The position numbers and the translations under genes were made by a program. From positions 19,440-83,439 of the forward strand of contig CAZNJB010000011.1 in the NCBI GenBank assembly GCA_964573255.1: a stretch of 64,000 bases of DNA, read 5' to 3'. The notes under the pieces were generated by a model, which saw only the letters and a list, made by a program, of their open reading frames with translations, was not told the origin of the DNA and searched no databases. Position 1 is the first letter of the stretch; each line of letters starts with the position of its first letter. Below are positions 33,836 to 42,797 of the stretch, piece by piece. The stretch is from CAYNUJ01 sp964573255 (GTDB lineage: Bacteria > Bacteroidota > Ignavibacteria > Ignavibacteriales > Melioribacteraceae).

Positions 33836-34978
33836 TTAATCCTTAAGTAATTGACGAGCAATAATTATTCTCTGAATTTCAGAAGTTCCTTCGTAAATTT
33901 CGGTAATTTTTGCATCACGCAAATATCTTTCTACCAAATATTCACGTACATATCCGTATCCGCCGTGGATTTGTATTGCCTCTAATGCATTATCCACTGC
34001 AACCTTGGAAGCGAATAATTTAGCCATTGAAGCTTCCTTAACATATTCCTTACCTGCATCTTTAAGTGCAGCAGCTTGGAATGTGAGTAATTTAGCGGCT
34101 TCTAAATTTGTAGCCATATCCGAAAGTTTGAATTGAATAGCTTGATGGTTTGCGATTTCAGTTCCGAATGTCTTTCTTTCTTTAGAATATTTCAATGCTG
34201 CTTCTAAAGAAGCTTCCGCAATACCGCAAGCCTGAGATGCAATACCATAACGACCGCCATTTAAAGTGTTCATTGCAAAGTTAAAGCCTTTACCGACTTC
34301 CCATAGTACATTTTCATCTGGAACTCTTACGTTATCAAAAAGCAATGAGCAGGTATCGGAGCTTTTAATTCCAAGTTTATCTTCCTTTTTGCCGTGGGTG
34401 AAACCGGGAGTGCCTTTCTCCACCAAGAATGCAGTAATTCCTTTATGACCTTTTTCAGGATCGGTTTGAGCCATTACGATATAATAATCAGCCGAAGAAC
34501 CGTTTGTAATCCAGTTTTTCATTCCGTTAATAACCCAATGGTCGCCATCCTTAACTGCAGTTGTTTGCTGATGGGTTGCGTCACTGCCTGCTTCCGGTTC
34601 AGATAAAGCAAATGCACCCAATTTTTCTCCGCGTGCAAGTGGTTTCAGATATTTTTCTTTAATATAATCGGATCCCCATCTTTCGAGTCCGAAAGTAACT
34701 AAAGAGTTATTTACCGACATAATAACGCCAACAGCAGCGTCAACTTTAGAAATTTCCATCATAGCCAAACAATAGCTAACCGTATCCATTCCCGCCCCGT
34801 CGTATTCGGGGGAAACCATCATTCCCATAAATCCGAGTTCGCCTAACTTCTTAACGATTTCGGTGGGAAACTCACCCGTTTTGTCCCGTTCTACTGCAGT
34901 AGGGGCAATTTCTGCTTCTGCGAACTCACGGGCAGTCTGCTGAATCATTAGTTGTTCTTCTGTAAATTCAAAATTCAT
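33836..34978 (-). CDS. Acyl-CoA dehydrogenase, short-chain type
   Basis: 380 residues from ATG 34978 (GAGG 6 bases upstream; ATG at 34990 is less likely). Signatures: FALSEPEAGSDA and the FAD/substrate loop WITNGSSADYYIVMA, QAIQFKLSDMATNLEAAKLL, the C-terminal IHGGYGYVREYLVERYLRDAKI and catalytic Glu in YEGTSEIQR. That glutamate position is the one used by short- and medium-chain (butyryl-CoA type) enzymes. It heads a six-gene chain reaching to the ACT gene; no electron-transfer flavoprotein genes are close by. Confidence 0.93.
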   Translation of the reverse strand: MNFEFTEEQLMIQQTAREFAEAEIAPTAVERDKTGEFPTEIVKKLGELGFMGMMVSPEYDGAGMDTVSYCLAMMEISKVDAAVGVIMSVNNSLVTFGLERWGSDYIKEKYLKPLARGEKLGAFALSEPEAGSDATHQQTTAVKDGDHWVINGMKNWITNGSSADYYIVMAQTDPEKGHKGITAFLVEKGTPGFTHGKKEDKLGIKSSDTCSLLFDNVRVPDENVLWEVGKGFNFAMNTLNGGRYGIASQACGIAEASLEAALKYSKERKTFGTEIANHQAIQFKLSDMATNLEAAKLLTFQAAALKDAGKEYVKEASMAKLFASKVAVDNALEAIQIHGGYGYVREYLVERYLRDAKITEIYEGTSEIQRIIIARQLLKD

Positions 34979-35120
34979 TTTATTCCTCATAAAATTATCA
35001 ATAAAAGAAAATACTCTGCTATGAAAGTATGAAAGATGAATAAATTTTCAAAATGATATTTAATTAGCCGAAATAAAATAAATTTAATAACGCAACAACT
35101 TATTAAAACACAAGCTTACA

Positions 35121-35158
35121 ATAAAAAAGCTACCTCAAATAATATCATTGAGATAGCT
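35121..35158 (-). terminator. Terminator of the lipoprotein gene
   Basis: An 11-bp stem with one mismatch (35128-35138 with 35148-35158, 9-base loop) is followed on the minus strand by a six-T run. Confidence 0.75.
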
Positions 35159-35185
35159 CATTTTATACGCCTTTATAAATAGAAT

Positions 35186-35827
35186 CTATTTTTTAAAAAC
35201 TATTTGATTCTCACCATTAATTAAAGTAAAAATATTGCCGCGAGATTCCGGGATTGAATATTTATATGAGTAGGAAAACTCGGGGAATAAATCGATCGTT
35301 CCTGTTGCAGATTGCGCTAAACTTCCCAATGCCGCCCCAAGCAAAGACCCATTGTCCACAGATTTAGCCATATTGAATTTCGATTTTTCCCAATTATAGA
35401 AACTTTCAAAGTTATCACCGTCGCCTGTAATTGCAATATCCGTAACGGGATCGTTCAAATAGAGATACAAATCATCGGCAATTTCCCAATTTGCGGTATA
35501 TGTAATTTTGTATTCATCAACTTTAATATCGGGAAATTCCCTTTTCCAATCCATTAATTTGTCTGAAATTGTACTTTCGGTTACCCATAAAGTAAATTTA
35601 GCGGTTCTAGTTGGAAAGTCAAAGTTTGCAATCATTCTTTTGTATTTACCCTTCAATAGATTTTTTCCGTTAACTACATATTCGGTAACGCCCCAATCGC
35701 CTATAATTTTATCGGTAGCTTTCAGATAATCTTCGGTTCCTTTAACCATAAAATTATTTGTTGAAGAACAGTTGTTCAGCATTAGAGCTAATAACAATAA
35801 TACGAGGACTCTTATTAAATTTTTCAT
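35186..35827 (-). CDS. Lipoprotein of unknown function
   Basis: 213 residues. The signal peptide ends in a lipobox-like L-N-N-C-S-S (Cys about 20), so the protein is probably lipid-anchored. The mature part is beta-rich, resembling a lipocalin-like module (GDWGVTEYVVNGKNLLKGKYKRM, with W and G near its start), but the family is not certain. AAAGGAG precedes the start; terminators lie on both sides, so it is transcribed alone. Confidence 0.75.
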   Translation of the reverse strand: MKNLIRVLVLLLLALMLNNCSSTNNFMVKGTEDYLKATDKIIGDWGVTEYVVNGKNLLKGKYKRMIANFDFPTRTAKFTLWVTESTISDKLMDWKREFPDIKVDEYKITYTANWEIADDLYLYLNDPVTDIAITGDGDNFESFYNWEKSKFNMAKSVDNGSLLGAALGSLAQSATGTIDLFPEFSYSYKYSIPESRGNIFTLINGENQIVFKK

Positions 35828-35857
35828 TGCTTTCTCCTTTTTCTTGTATTGTTATAA

Positions 35858-35882
35858 ATAAGGCGGAGCCAATGCTCCGCCA
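35858..35882 (-). terminator. Terminator of the 988-residue secreted protein gene
   Basis: A perfect 8-bp GC-rich stem (GGCGGAGC at 35862-35869 with GCTCCGCC at 35874-35881, 4-base loop) is followed on the minus strand by TTATTTATAA. Confidence 0.8.
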
Positions 35883-35895
35883 TAAATTTTATTGT

Positions 35896-38862
35896 TTATT
35901 TGAGTAACAACATCTTCTTTGATTGAACAAAATCACCAGCTTGAATACGATAAATATAAATTCCCGAAGATAGGTTGCTTGCGTTAAAATTTGCTTTATA
36001 AACGCCTGCTTTTTGCATTTCGTTAACCAGCTCTACAACCTTCTCCCCAAGGATATTGTAAATGCTGATATTTACGTACGATTCTTTGGGTAAAGCATAT
36101 TTTATGATCGTAGTCGGGTTAAAGGGGTTTGGATAGTTCTGTTGCATTTCGTATTCAGTCGGAATTTGGGCGCTCTCTTTTCCAACTGCATCGATTAATC
36201 CAGCGGTCAGTTTTATACTATCTATTCCCACCAAATCACCATTGTTTCCAACATACTGCCATCCGAGAAGAATATTCGAACTATTTGCATAAGCGCTTAA
36301 GTCTAAAGCGACTTTTCTCCACCTCCATATATCTCCATCATTATTAGCCTCCCAAAGTTTCATCCAGTTGGAACCTCCATCGGTTGAAATATTAAGTTTG
36401 AGTGTCGCATCTGAAAGCCAATTTGTACTATATCCGGCATAGAATTCTAATTTAACAGAACCAGTTGGAATGGATAATTCTGGAGTTATAAGCCATTCAT
36501 CTTGATCTTCAGCCACCCAAGGACAAATAGCGGAATATACGTTTGTGAGATCGATATCGGTAAAAGGATTTTCGCTCGGATTACCCTGCTGCCAAGTATT
36601 TGCCGAGTTTGTAATTATTTGATTCCATCCACTTGGAGGGAATAGGTTTTCGTCAAAGTTTTGGGAAAGAATATTTTGTGTTTCACCGGATGCGCTTCTA
36701 ACAATTTTAATTGTTCTGGAATAACCTGCATTTGTTTGGCAATAATACTCGCCATAAACGTCATAATCGCTTGTATTGTTTGGCGCATAGTAAAAATAAC
36801 TTTCTTCTACCGCGCCATTTATAGCCGTTCCGTTTTTATACCATTGAAATGAAGTGGCGCTAGGTACATTTGCTTTAAGTTCAAAAGAACTATAAAGCTC
36901 GCCGTTATTGGTAAATGTTTGATCGGATACTCCGTTCATTTTAACCCATTTGCTCTTCCAAACACCGTTATTAGCAACGTTTTTTAATACGTTCATTTCA
37001 AGATAATCATTGTCGTAAGGATTATCTCTTACCACGCCGTTGTTTATAAAATCATCTTCAATATTTATTGTTACTGCATAATTATGTTCGGATTGTTGAA
37101 GAGTGCCGAAAAGTTCAACGTTGCTTCCTATAGCAAACTCTCCTTTGCCTTGTATTACGCCCATTAATTTAATGTTTTCAATAGTAGTAGAATCTTCAAA
37201 ATAGAAAAGACTATCGGAAAAGATTGTTCCTCCGCCGTTGATATGAGCTTTATCCATATAAGCAAAGGCGCCTTCTTCTCTGAAGAAGAAAACGGTTTTT
37301 CCTTCGCTAATTATAAACTTGCTCTTATTGAATAAGAAATATACATTGCGAAAAGTTAAATCGGAGCCTGCAATTAAAGCCTGTCCGTTTGTCATTTCAA
37401 ATCGATTAACTTCTATTGGCGCTGTTCCACTTATTGTTTGATCGTTTTCACCTGTTAATTCAACGAGATAGATCTTCCATTCGCCGTTATTATAGAGATT
37501 GCCTCCAACCTTAAATTTGAGCCCCCATCCGTTGCTTTTAATTACACCGTTGTTAATCAAATCTCCAGCTATTTCTACTTGTACGTTGTCGTATGGTCCA
37601 TCATCGTCGCAATAAAGAAGGGCTCCAGTTTTAACTTTAAGGGAGTTACACACAAAATCGAAACTTCCTGGCCACGGCGAGTTAACCTTTACCGGACCTT
37701 GAATAACAACATTATCGTTAATAGTAGGAGTAACTCCGCCTATCCAAGTTGCCGTATCGTCCCATTTGCCTCCGGCGGTTGTGGAATATATCGTATCTGA
37801 AGAGACCGATTGAACAGTAATATAATTTGTTTTGGTTTCCGTCTTACTCTGCGTTCCATTGGAGACTGTTAAGGTAACAGTATATTGTCCGGCTGCCGTA
37901 TAAGTATGAGTAGGATTCTGTTCAGTTGAAGAATTTCCATCGCCAAAATTCCAATTCCATTGATTAATGGTTGCAAATCTGCTTTTAAAGAAATAATTGT
38001 ATTCTGGAACAACCGTTTTATGAGGCATTGGAGAAGGCATGCTTGTAGGAGGCACATCTGTAATTGAATTAATAACAGTAATTTCCCCGGTAGAACCATC
38101 AATAGTCAGTACGTTCCAATAACTGCCTGTTCCAGTAGTAGGGATATTAATTGTTTGAATTAAACCGGTTTGGTTGTATACCTGTACAACGGCATTGGAA
38201 GTAGGCAATTCACCCAAAGATGAATATTGATGAACATAGAATTTGTACGTTCCAACAAATTGTTGGTATATCGTAATAGTTTCGGGACCGTAGCCATTTT
38301 GATCATCATGATCCAAAGTTACGTAAGGTGCAACATTAGCGTCTCCCTTACTGCCGTAATAAACTGTGTATTCGTTTCCTTCTATGGGGGGTGTTTTTAA
38401 GTAAGAGTCCAAATCGGCGGGCAAATCGCCCCAGTTTAAAACTATTCTAGTTTCACCTGAAGAAAGTATAGGAGAAAGGGAAACATCCATTGTAAGCGTT
38501 TCTTCCTCGTCAATTACAACTTGATTATTTGTATAGGTATTAAAACCTGTGGCCGAAACCGATAACACGTGTGCTGCATCGGAGGAATGATCGAAGAAAG
38601 AAACTTGTAGCGGAGAAGTTCCTGAAAGCGGAGAAGCCGAAAAGGCTGCATTCAAAGTTGCTGGTGGAATTCCTGAAATTTCGTAGTAACCAGTGTTGTC
38701 TGTTAAAGTATTTAATCCACCTATTTCCACAAGTGCACCTGAAATTGCTGATCCGTCAATAGCGTTTGTTACTCTTCCTTTAATAGTTGTATTTGTTTGC
38801 GCAAACAATATTGAAGAAATAAGGCATATAACAATCAGTAAATAATTAATTGATTTTTTCAT
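35896..38862 (-). CDS. Large multidomain T9SS-secreted protein
   Basis: 988 residues. Order: signal peptide (1-21), carboxypeptidase regulatory-like domain (about 25-130), a beta domain of the kind starting TRIVLNWGDLPADLDSYL (about 138-268), a PKD domain end (about 299-351), G8-like beta-helix repeats (about 355-680), an Ig-like domain (about 690-760), a choice-of-anchor J jelly roll (about 762-905) and a T9SS sorting domain (909-988). The piece at 72-97 (FSASPLSGTSPLQVSFFDHS) reads like the first half of a PKD domain, which is missing just before residue 299. Probably a surface adhesin or glycan-binding protein. AAGGAGGA precedes the ATG. Confidence 0.9.
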   Translation of the reverse strand: MKKSINYLLIVICLISSILFAQTNTTIKGRVTNAIDGSAISGALVEIGGLNTLTDNTGYYEISGIPPATLNAAFSASPLSGTSPLQVSFFDHSSDAAHVLSVSATGFNTYTNNQVVIDEEETLTMDVSLSPILSSGETRIVLNWGDLPADLDSYLKTPPIEGNEYTVYYGSKGDANVAPYVTLDHDDQNGYGPETITIYQQFVGTYKFYVHQYSSLGELPTSNAVVQVYNQTGLIQTINIPTTGTGSYWNVLTIDGSTGEITVINSITDVPPTSMPSPMPHKTVVPEYNYFFKSRFATINQWNWNFGDGNSSTEQNPTHTYTAAGQYTVTLTVSNGTQSKTETKTNYITVQSVSSDTIYSTTAGGKWDDTATWIGGVTPTINDNVVIQGPVKVNSPWPGSFDFVCNSLKVKTGALLYCDDDGPYDNVQVEIAGDLINNGVIKSNGWGLKFKVGGNLYNNGEWKIYLVELTGENDQTISGTAPIEVNRFEMTNGQALIAGSDLTFRNVYFLFNKSKFIISEGKTVFFFREEGAFAYMDKAHINGGGTIFSDSLFYFEDSTTIENIKLMGVIQGKGEFAIGSNVELFGTLQQSEHNYAVTINIEDDFINNGVVRDNPYDNDYLEMNVLKNVANNGVWKSKWVKMNGVSDQTFTNNGELYSSFELKANVPSATSFQWYKNGTAINGAVEESYFYYAPNNTSDYDVYGEYYCQTNAGYSRTIKIVRSASGETQNILSQNFDENLFPPSGWNQIITNSANTWQQGNPSENPFTDIDLTNVYSAICPWVAEDQDEWLITPELSIPTGSVKLEFYAGYSTNWLSDATLKLNISTDGGSNWMKLWEANNDGDIWRWRKVALDLSAYANSSNILLGWQYVGNNGDLVGIDSIKLTAGLIDAVGKESAQIPTEYEMQQNYPNPFNPTTIIKYALPKESYVNISIYNILGEKVVELVNEMQKAGVYKANFNASNLSSGIYIYRIQAGDFVQSKKMLLLK

Positions 38863-38871
38863 TCTTCCTCC

Positions 38872-39078
38872 TTAGAACTTATATGATTTATTTTTACTAT
38901 CATTCTTCCTATACAAATGACCACAAGTTTTGCAATACTTAGCATAAGGGTTCTCAATCCTTTCGGAACAGTTTTGACATCCAATCATTAACTTAGAACC
39001 GCAATTAGAACAGTAGATGTCTTTTTCTTCAATATGGCAGAAAAAATTACAAACTGGACAGATTTTATAATACTTCAT
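38872..39078 (-). CDS. Double zinc-ribbon small protein
   Basis: 68 residues from ATG 39078 (TTG at 39087 is possible). It has two zinc-ribbon units: CPVC followed by CSNCG, then CQNC followed by CKTCG. Proteins like this bind zinc and act in nucleic acid or protein contacts. It starts 209 bases upstream of, and divergent from, the FG-GAP kinase gene, and ends 10 bases before the 988-residue secreted protein gene, so it could be the first gene of that transcript. Confidence 0.7.
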   Translation of the reverse strand: MKYYKICPVCNFFCHIEEKDIYCSNCGSKLMIGCQNCSERIENPYAKYCKTCGHLYRKNDSKNKSYKF

Positions 39079-39129
39079 CTTTATCAATAAAATTGTTTGT
39101 TTTTTTTGTGATGATAAATGACAAAATAA

Positions 39130-39145
39130 ATGCCAGAATTGGCAT
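39130..39145. promoter_or_regulatory. Short palindrome in the divergent control region
   Basis: ATGCCA-N4-TGGCAT, perfect 6-bp arms. It lies between the zinc-ribbon gene and the FG-GAP kinase gene and may be an operator. Confidence 0.35.
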
Positions 39146-39208
39146 GCTTATTAAGTGATTGTTTTTACACCATTTACAAAAAATACGAATGGTAAAACAT
39201 GGACTATT

Positions 39209-39247
39209 GTTGACTTGCAAGGCAACGATTTTGACTTCTAGGGCAAC
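39209..39247. promoter_or_regulatory. Two tandem operator-like sites before the FG-GAP kinase gene
   Basis: GTTGACTTGCAAGGCAAC (39209-39226) is a near-perfect 18-bp palindrome with one mismatched pair. A related copy, TTTGACTTCTAGGGCAAC (39230-39247), matches it at 14 of 18 positions and lies 21 bases further on, two helical turns away. Confidence 0.55.
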
Positions 39248-39260
39248 ATTAGTATTTTTA
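39231..39260 (+). promoter_or_regulatory. Candidate housekeeping promoter of the FG-GAP kinase gene
   Basis: TTG (39231-39233), 19-base spacer, TATTTTTA (39253-39260), close to the Bacteroidota TTG-N19-TAnnTTTG pattern. Its -33 element lies inside the second operator-like site. Confidence 0.35.
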
Positions 39261-39286
39261 TAAATAATATTTTGCTGAAATTCTTG

Positions 39287-42200
39287 ATGTTTAATTACAG
39301 ATATATATTTTTAATCTTAACTTTCTTTAGCTCACAGTTTTATGCGAATGGGGCGATAAGGTATAGGTGGAAAAAAATAGAGACTGGTACCGAAGAAATG
39401 CTCTCTTTTGTAGGCGGCACCTCTGAAAATTATTGGTTGCAAACGGTTCGCGGAACATTGTTAAATGTAAAGAATGAAAAGGTTTATAAATATAAACTTC
39501 CTGATGGTTTCCCTTTGTTAAAAGCAAAGTATTTACGAATCTCTGAAAATGATTTTTTTTATATTGGAACAACATCAGAGTGGAAAGGAGAGGTCTATAA
39601 ATTAACCAACCACAAATGGTTTAAGTATAATATCCAATTTCAATATCCGATCAACGATATTTTTAAATTTAGGAATAGCTATTATCTTATTGGTGACTTT
39701 GGGCTTTTTCTTGTCCTAGATAATAACAAATGGGAAATTATCTCATCGCCGTTTAAGAGCCATTGTGTTTTTGCATTGCCAAATAAAGAAAATATTATTA
39801 TCTCCACAAAATCAGACGGAGTTTATAAGTACAATGGGAAGATTTTTAAAAAAATAAATGTTCCTTCGAATTTTACTTTTTCAAGGGATATAAAAAAAAT
39901 AGAAGATATAATCTATTTATATAGTATCAATAATAAACTTTTTAAAATCCGGGGAGATAGTCTTGAGATTGCAGGCAATGACAAAGCGATTGATTTTTTT
40001 GTAGATAATGCTCTTGAAAAATTCGGCTTCATTGGTAAATCAATTTACAAGAATGGAATCACTGAAAAATTTTACTATCCTCAATATTTCAATATTATTT
40101 CAGCTCATAAATTCAACGATCACTCAATAATTCTGTTATCAAAGGATGGAAATATTTACAAAGGTACAATAGCACCATCACCGTATTTTGTTGATTTAGC
40201 TCCCATATATAGAATTGATAATCTACTGAATTCAGAAAATATTTCTGCTCAATTTTTTGATGCCAACAATGACAAGAAAGATGATTTAATAGTTACAAGC
40301 AAAAATTTGGGCGGTTACTTAGCTCTTTACCAAGGAGTTAAGAATTCTTCCTTTGCAAATATCACTTCAATTTCTAATGTGTCGTTTAACAAATTTATGA
40401 TTAATTACTTTGCTACTTCCGACTACAACAAAGATGGCTTAAATGATTTGATTTTGCAGGTGAGAGATGAAGATGAGCAAAAAATATTATTATACGAAAA
40501 TATTGGGGATTTCAAATTTAAACCTACAAACAATTTTAGTTTAATTGATGATTTCCAGAATTTTGGTATAAGGAATCTTTTTTGCTTTGATTATGATTCC
40601 GATGGGGATGAAGACATAATTGTAACATCATATTACAGGAACAACAACAAATCCGGTTACACCGTAATTTATAAAAATAATTTATGGGGTGATTTTAGTG
40701 AAATCGATACTTCGTTAAAATCATTAACAACGCATTGGAATGAGAAAATCATTTTTGCCGATATTAATAACGATAATTTACTTGATATATACAATGCCAC
40801 ATTATGGAAAACTGATCACATTTTAATTGGGACGTCAGATAATTATTCGGATGAGACGGCATTACGAATGCCAATGCAAGTGAAAAGGGAGACCTTTAAT
40901 GTTCTACTATCCGATTTTGACAACGATGCAGATTTAGACATCTTCACAATTGGAAAAAATGATTTTATAAGAGTTTATGAAAATAACGGTTGGGGTTATT
41001 TCAAAGAAATATCTTACAAATTATTTGATCATAAATTCTTCAATCCTCAAAACACTCCTAATCCCGTCAGCTTTAATGTTGCTGATTTTAATAACGATGG
41101 TTATATCGATATCATTGTTTCTATGTGGTTAGCTGATTCCTTGTTTACAACACTTTTACTAAACAAGGAGGGTAAAGAATTTAAAGAGGCTCAATTCGCA
41201 TTTGATAATAAAAGCAGAGTTTTGTACAAGAGTTCCATAACTGATGTCGATAATGACGGCGATCTTGATATATACGGTTTAACGAAAGGTCATAATGTTT
41301 TGTGGATAAATTCCTTGGATAAAAATAATTCCATAAAAATACGACTCAAAGGAGTAACTTCTACAACTAACGCGCTTGGAAGCAAGGTATGGGTTTATAA
41401 AGAAAATAAATTAAACGACAATAATGCGTTGCTGGGCTTCAAACAATTAGGTACAGAAACAATAGGAAAAAACACGGCAAACAGTCTAATGCTTCATTTT
41501 GGATTGGGAAATAATAAAGCCTGCGACATAAAAGTACTTTTTCCCTCGGGCAAAATTATACAATATGAAAATGTGAGTGCCGGCAGTTTCTTAACAATAG
41601 AAGAGTATCCACCTCTTGTTGCATTTATCTACCGCATACCAGGTAATATTTATCGCTTTATAAAAAAAAGAGAAAACCAAATTTATGTATTGATTATTAT
41701 TTGCTCCCATATATTTATTGTTGTTGGATTGTTGTATGGATTCCATAAGCTTAAGTGGAATTCAAAACTTACGACAGTCTTTGCTTCACTTAATATTTCT
41801 TTATTTTGGCTTTCTTTCTATTGGGCATCTTTTTCATCTGTATATTCTACAAAATTTTTAGTTCCTCTTTCCCTTGCAATTTTAGTTACCCTAATTCCAC
41901 TTTTACTCTTTTTTTGGTTAAATAAATCGGCAAAAAAGGATACTTCTGGATATAATCAAAGGTTGCTAACTCTTATCTTAACATTTTCGCATGGAGAATT
42001 TGCTTTAAGAAATTTAAATAGTATCCTTTTGCTTTGTGAAAATCGATCTACCAATCGTGAAATGCCCAGTGAATTTTATGATAAATTGAAAATTAGGTTT
42101 AATACTTTTCTAGAAATGACCAGTGTTTCTATACGAGAAATTATAGAGCTTGAAAGATTAATTGGTAACAATAGTGATGAATTGAACACCTTGGAAATCT

Positions 42201-42778
42201 CGCTGAACCAAGCTGTAGATCAAATAAAAAAAAATAATGATGAATTATCCTTTGATAGCATTGTTGAAAATTTCACAATTATTAAAACTCAGCTTAAAGA
42301 ACTTAGGAAGGATATATATGCAAGATTTTCTTCCGATCCTACGGAAGTAATTAACAATGTACTTGTTAATTACGAGGCTACATTGAAAATGAATCGTATA
42401 TTGGTAGAAAAGATAAAGCGATATCCAAACAATATTCCTGTATTAATAAAAAGCTATGAATTAGGTGAAGTACTTGATAATCTATTTCAAAATTCAATTA
42501 AATATATGAAAAATGCAGAGCAGAAGAAAATCGTCATCGAACTATACAAAGAATCGCCCAAAATAATTATTATATTTTCTAATACAGGAACTTTGATCCC
42601 AAAAGAAAAGTGGGATTTGATTTTTGAAAAAGGTTATTCAGAAAGTGGTAGTACAGGGCTAGGACTTAGTAATGCTCGGGAAATTTTAAATAAATATGGC
42701 GGACGTATTTTTGTAGACGCAAATTCAACCAAAATTACATCCTTTAGAATAGAACTGAATGAAGGGATGGAAAAATAA
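39287..42778 (+). CDS. Sensor kinase with extracellular FG-GAP/VCBS propeller and ASPIC/UnbV domain
   Basis: 1163 residues from ATG 39287 (TTG 39272 is the other option). Signal peptide (about 1-22), then a region of about 300 residues with propeller-like repeats, then seven Ca-binding-type FG-GAP/VCBS loops (for example DYNKDGLNDLI, DYDSDGDEDII, DFNNDGYIDII, DVDNDGDLDI) over about 320-680, an ASPIC/UnbV domain (about 690-780), three membrane helices (about 797-820, 830-850, 855-880), a helical dimerisation region with H about 902 in FSHGEFALRNLN, and an HATPase domain (about 1055-1160; N-box LDNLFQNSIKYM, G2 GSTGLGLSNARE). The His region is unlike HELRTP-type HisKA. The partner regulator follows 19 bases later. 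Confidence 0.85.
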   Translation: MFNYRYIFLILTFFSSQFYANGAIRYRWKKIETGTEEMLSFVGGTSENYWLQTVRGTLLNVKNEKVYKYKLPDGFPLLKAKYLRISENDFFYIGTTSEWKGEVYKLTNHKWFKYNIQFQYPINDIFKFRNSYYLIGDFGLFLVLDNNKWEIISSPFKSHCVFALPNKENIIISTKSDGVYKYNGKIFKKINVPSNFTFSRDIKKIEDIIYLYSINNKLFKIRGDSLEIAGNDKAIDFFVDNALEKFGFIGKSIYKNGITEKFYYPQYFNIISAHKFNDHSIILLSKDGNIYKGTIAPSPYFVDLAPIYRIDNLLNSENISAQFFDANNDKKDDLIVTSKNLGGYLALYQGVKNSSFANITSISNVSFNKFMINYFATSDYNKDGLNDLILQVRDEDEQKILLYENIGDFKFKPTNNFSLIDDFQNFGIRNLFCFDYDSDGDEDIIVTSYYRNNNKSGYTVIYKNNLWGDFSEIDTSLKSLTTHWNEKIIFADINNDNLLDIYNATLWKTDHILIGTSDNYSDETALRMPMQVKRETFNVLLSDFDNDADLDIFTIGKNDFIRVYENNGWGYFKEISYKLFDHKFFNPQNTPNPVSFNVADFNNDGYIDIIVSMWLADSLFTTLLLNKEGKEFKEAQFAFDNKSRVLYKSSITDVDNDGDLDIYGLTKGHNVLWINSLDKNNSIKIRLKGVTSTTNALGSKVWVYKENKLNDNNALLGFKQLGTETIGKNTANSLMLHFGLGNNKACDIKVLFPSGKIIQYENVSAGSFLTIEEYPPLVAFIYRIPGNIYRFIKKRENQIYVLIIICSHIFIVVGLLYGFHKLKWNSKLTTVFASLNISLFWLSFYWASFSSVYSTKFLVPLSLAILVTLIPLLLFFWLNKSAKKDTSGYNQRLLTLILTFSHGEFALRNLNSILLLCENRSTNREMPSEFYDKLKIRFNTFLEMTSVSIREIIELERLIGNNSDELNTLEISLNQAVDQIKKNNDELSFDSIVENFTIIKTQLKELRKDIYARFSSDPTEVINNVLVNYEATLKMNRILVEKIKRYPNNIPVLIKSYELGEVLDNLFQNSIKYMKNAEQKKIVIELYKESPKIIIIFSNTGTLIPKEKWDLIFEKGYSESGSTGLGLSNAREILNKYGGRIFVDANSTKITSFRIELNEGMEK

Positions 42779-42797
42779 TTTTTTATGAGGAAATATT

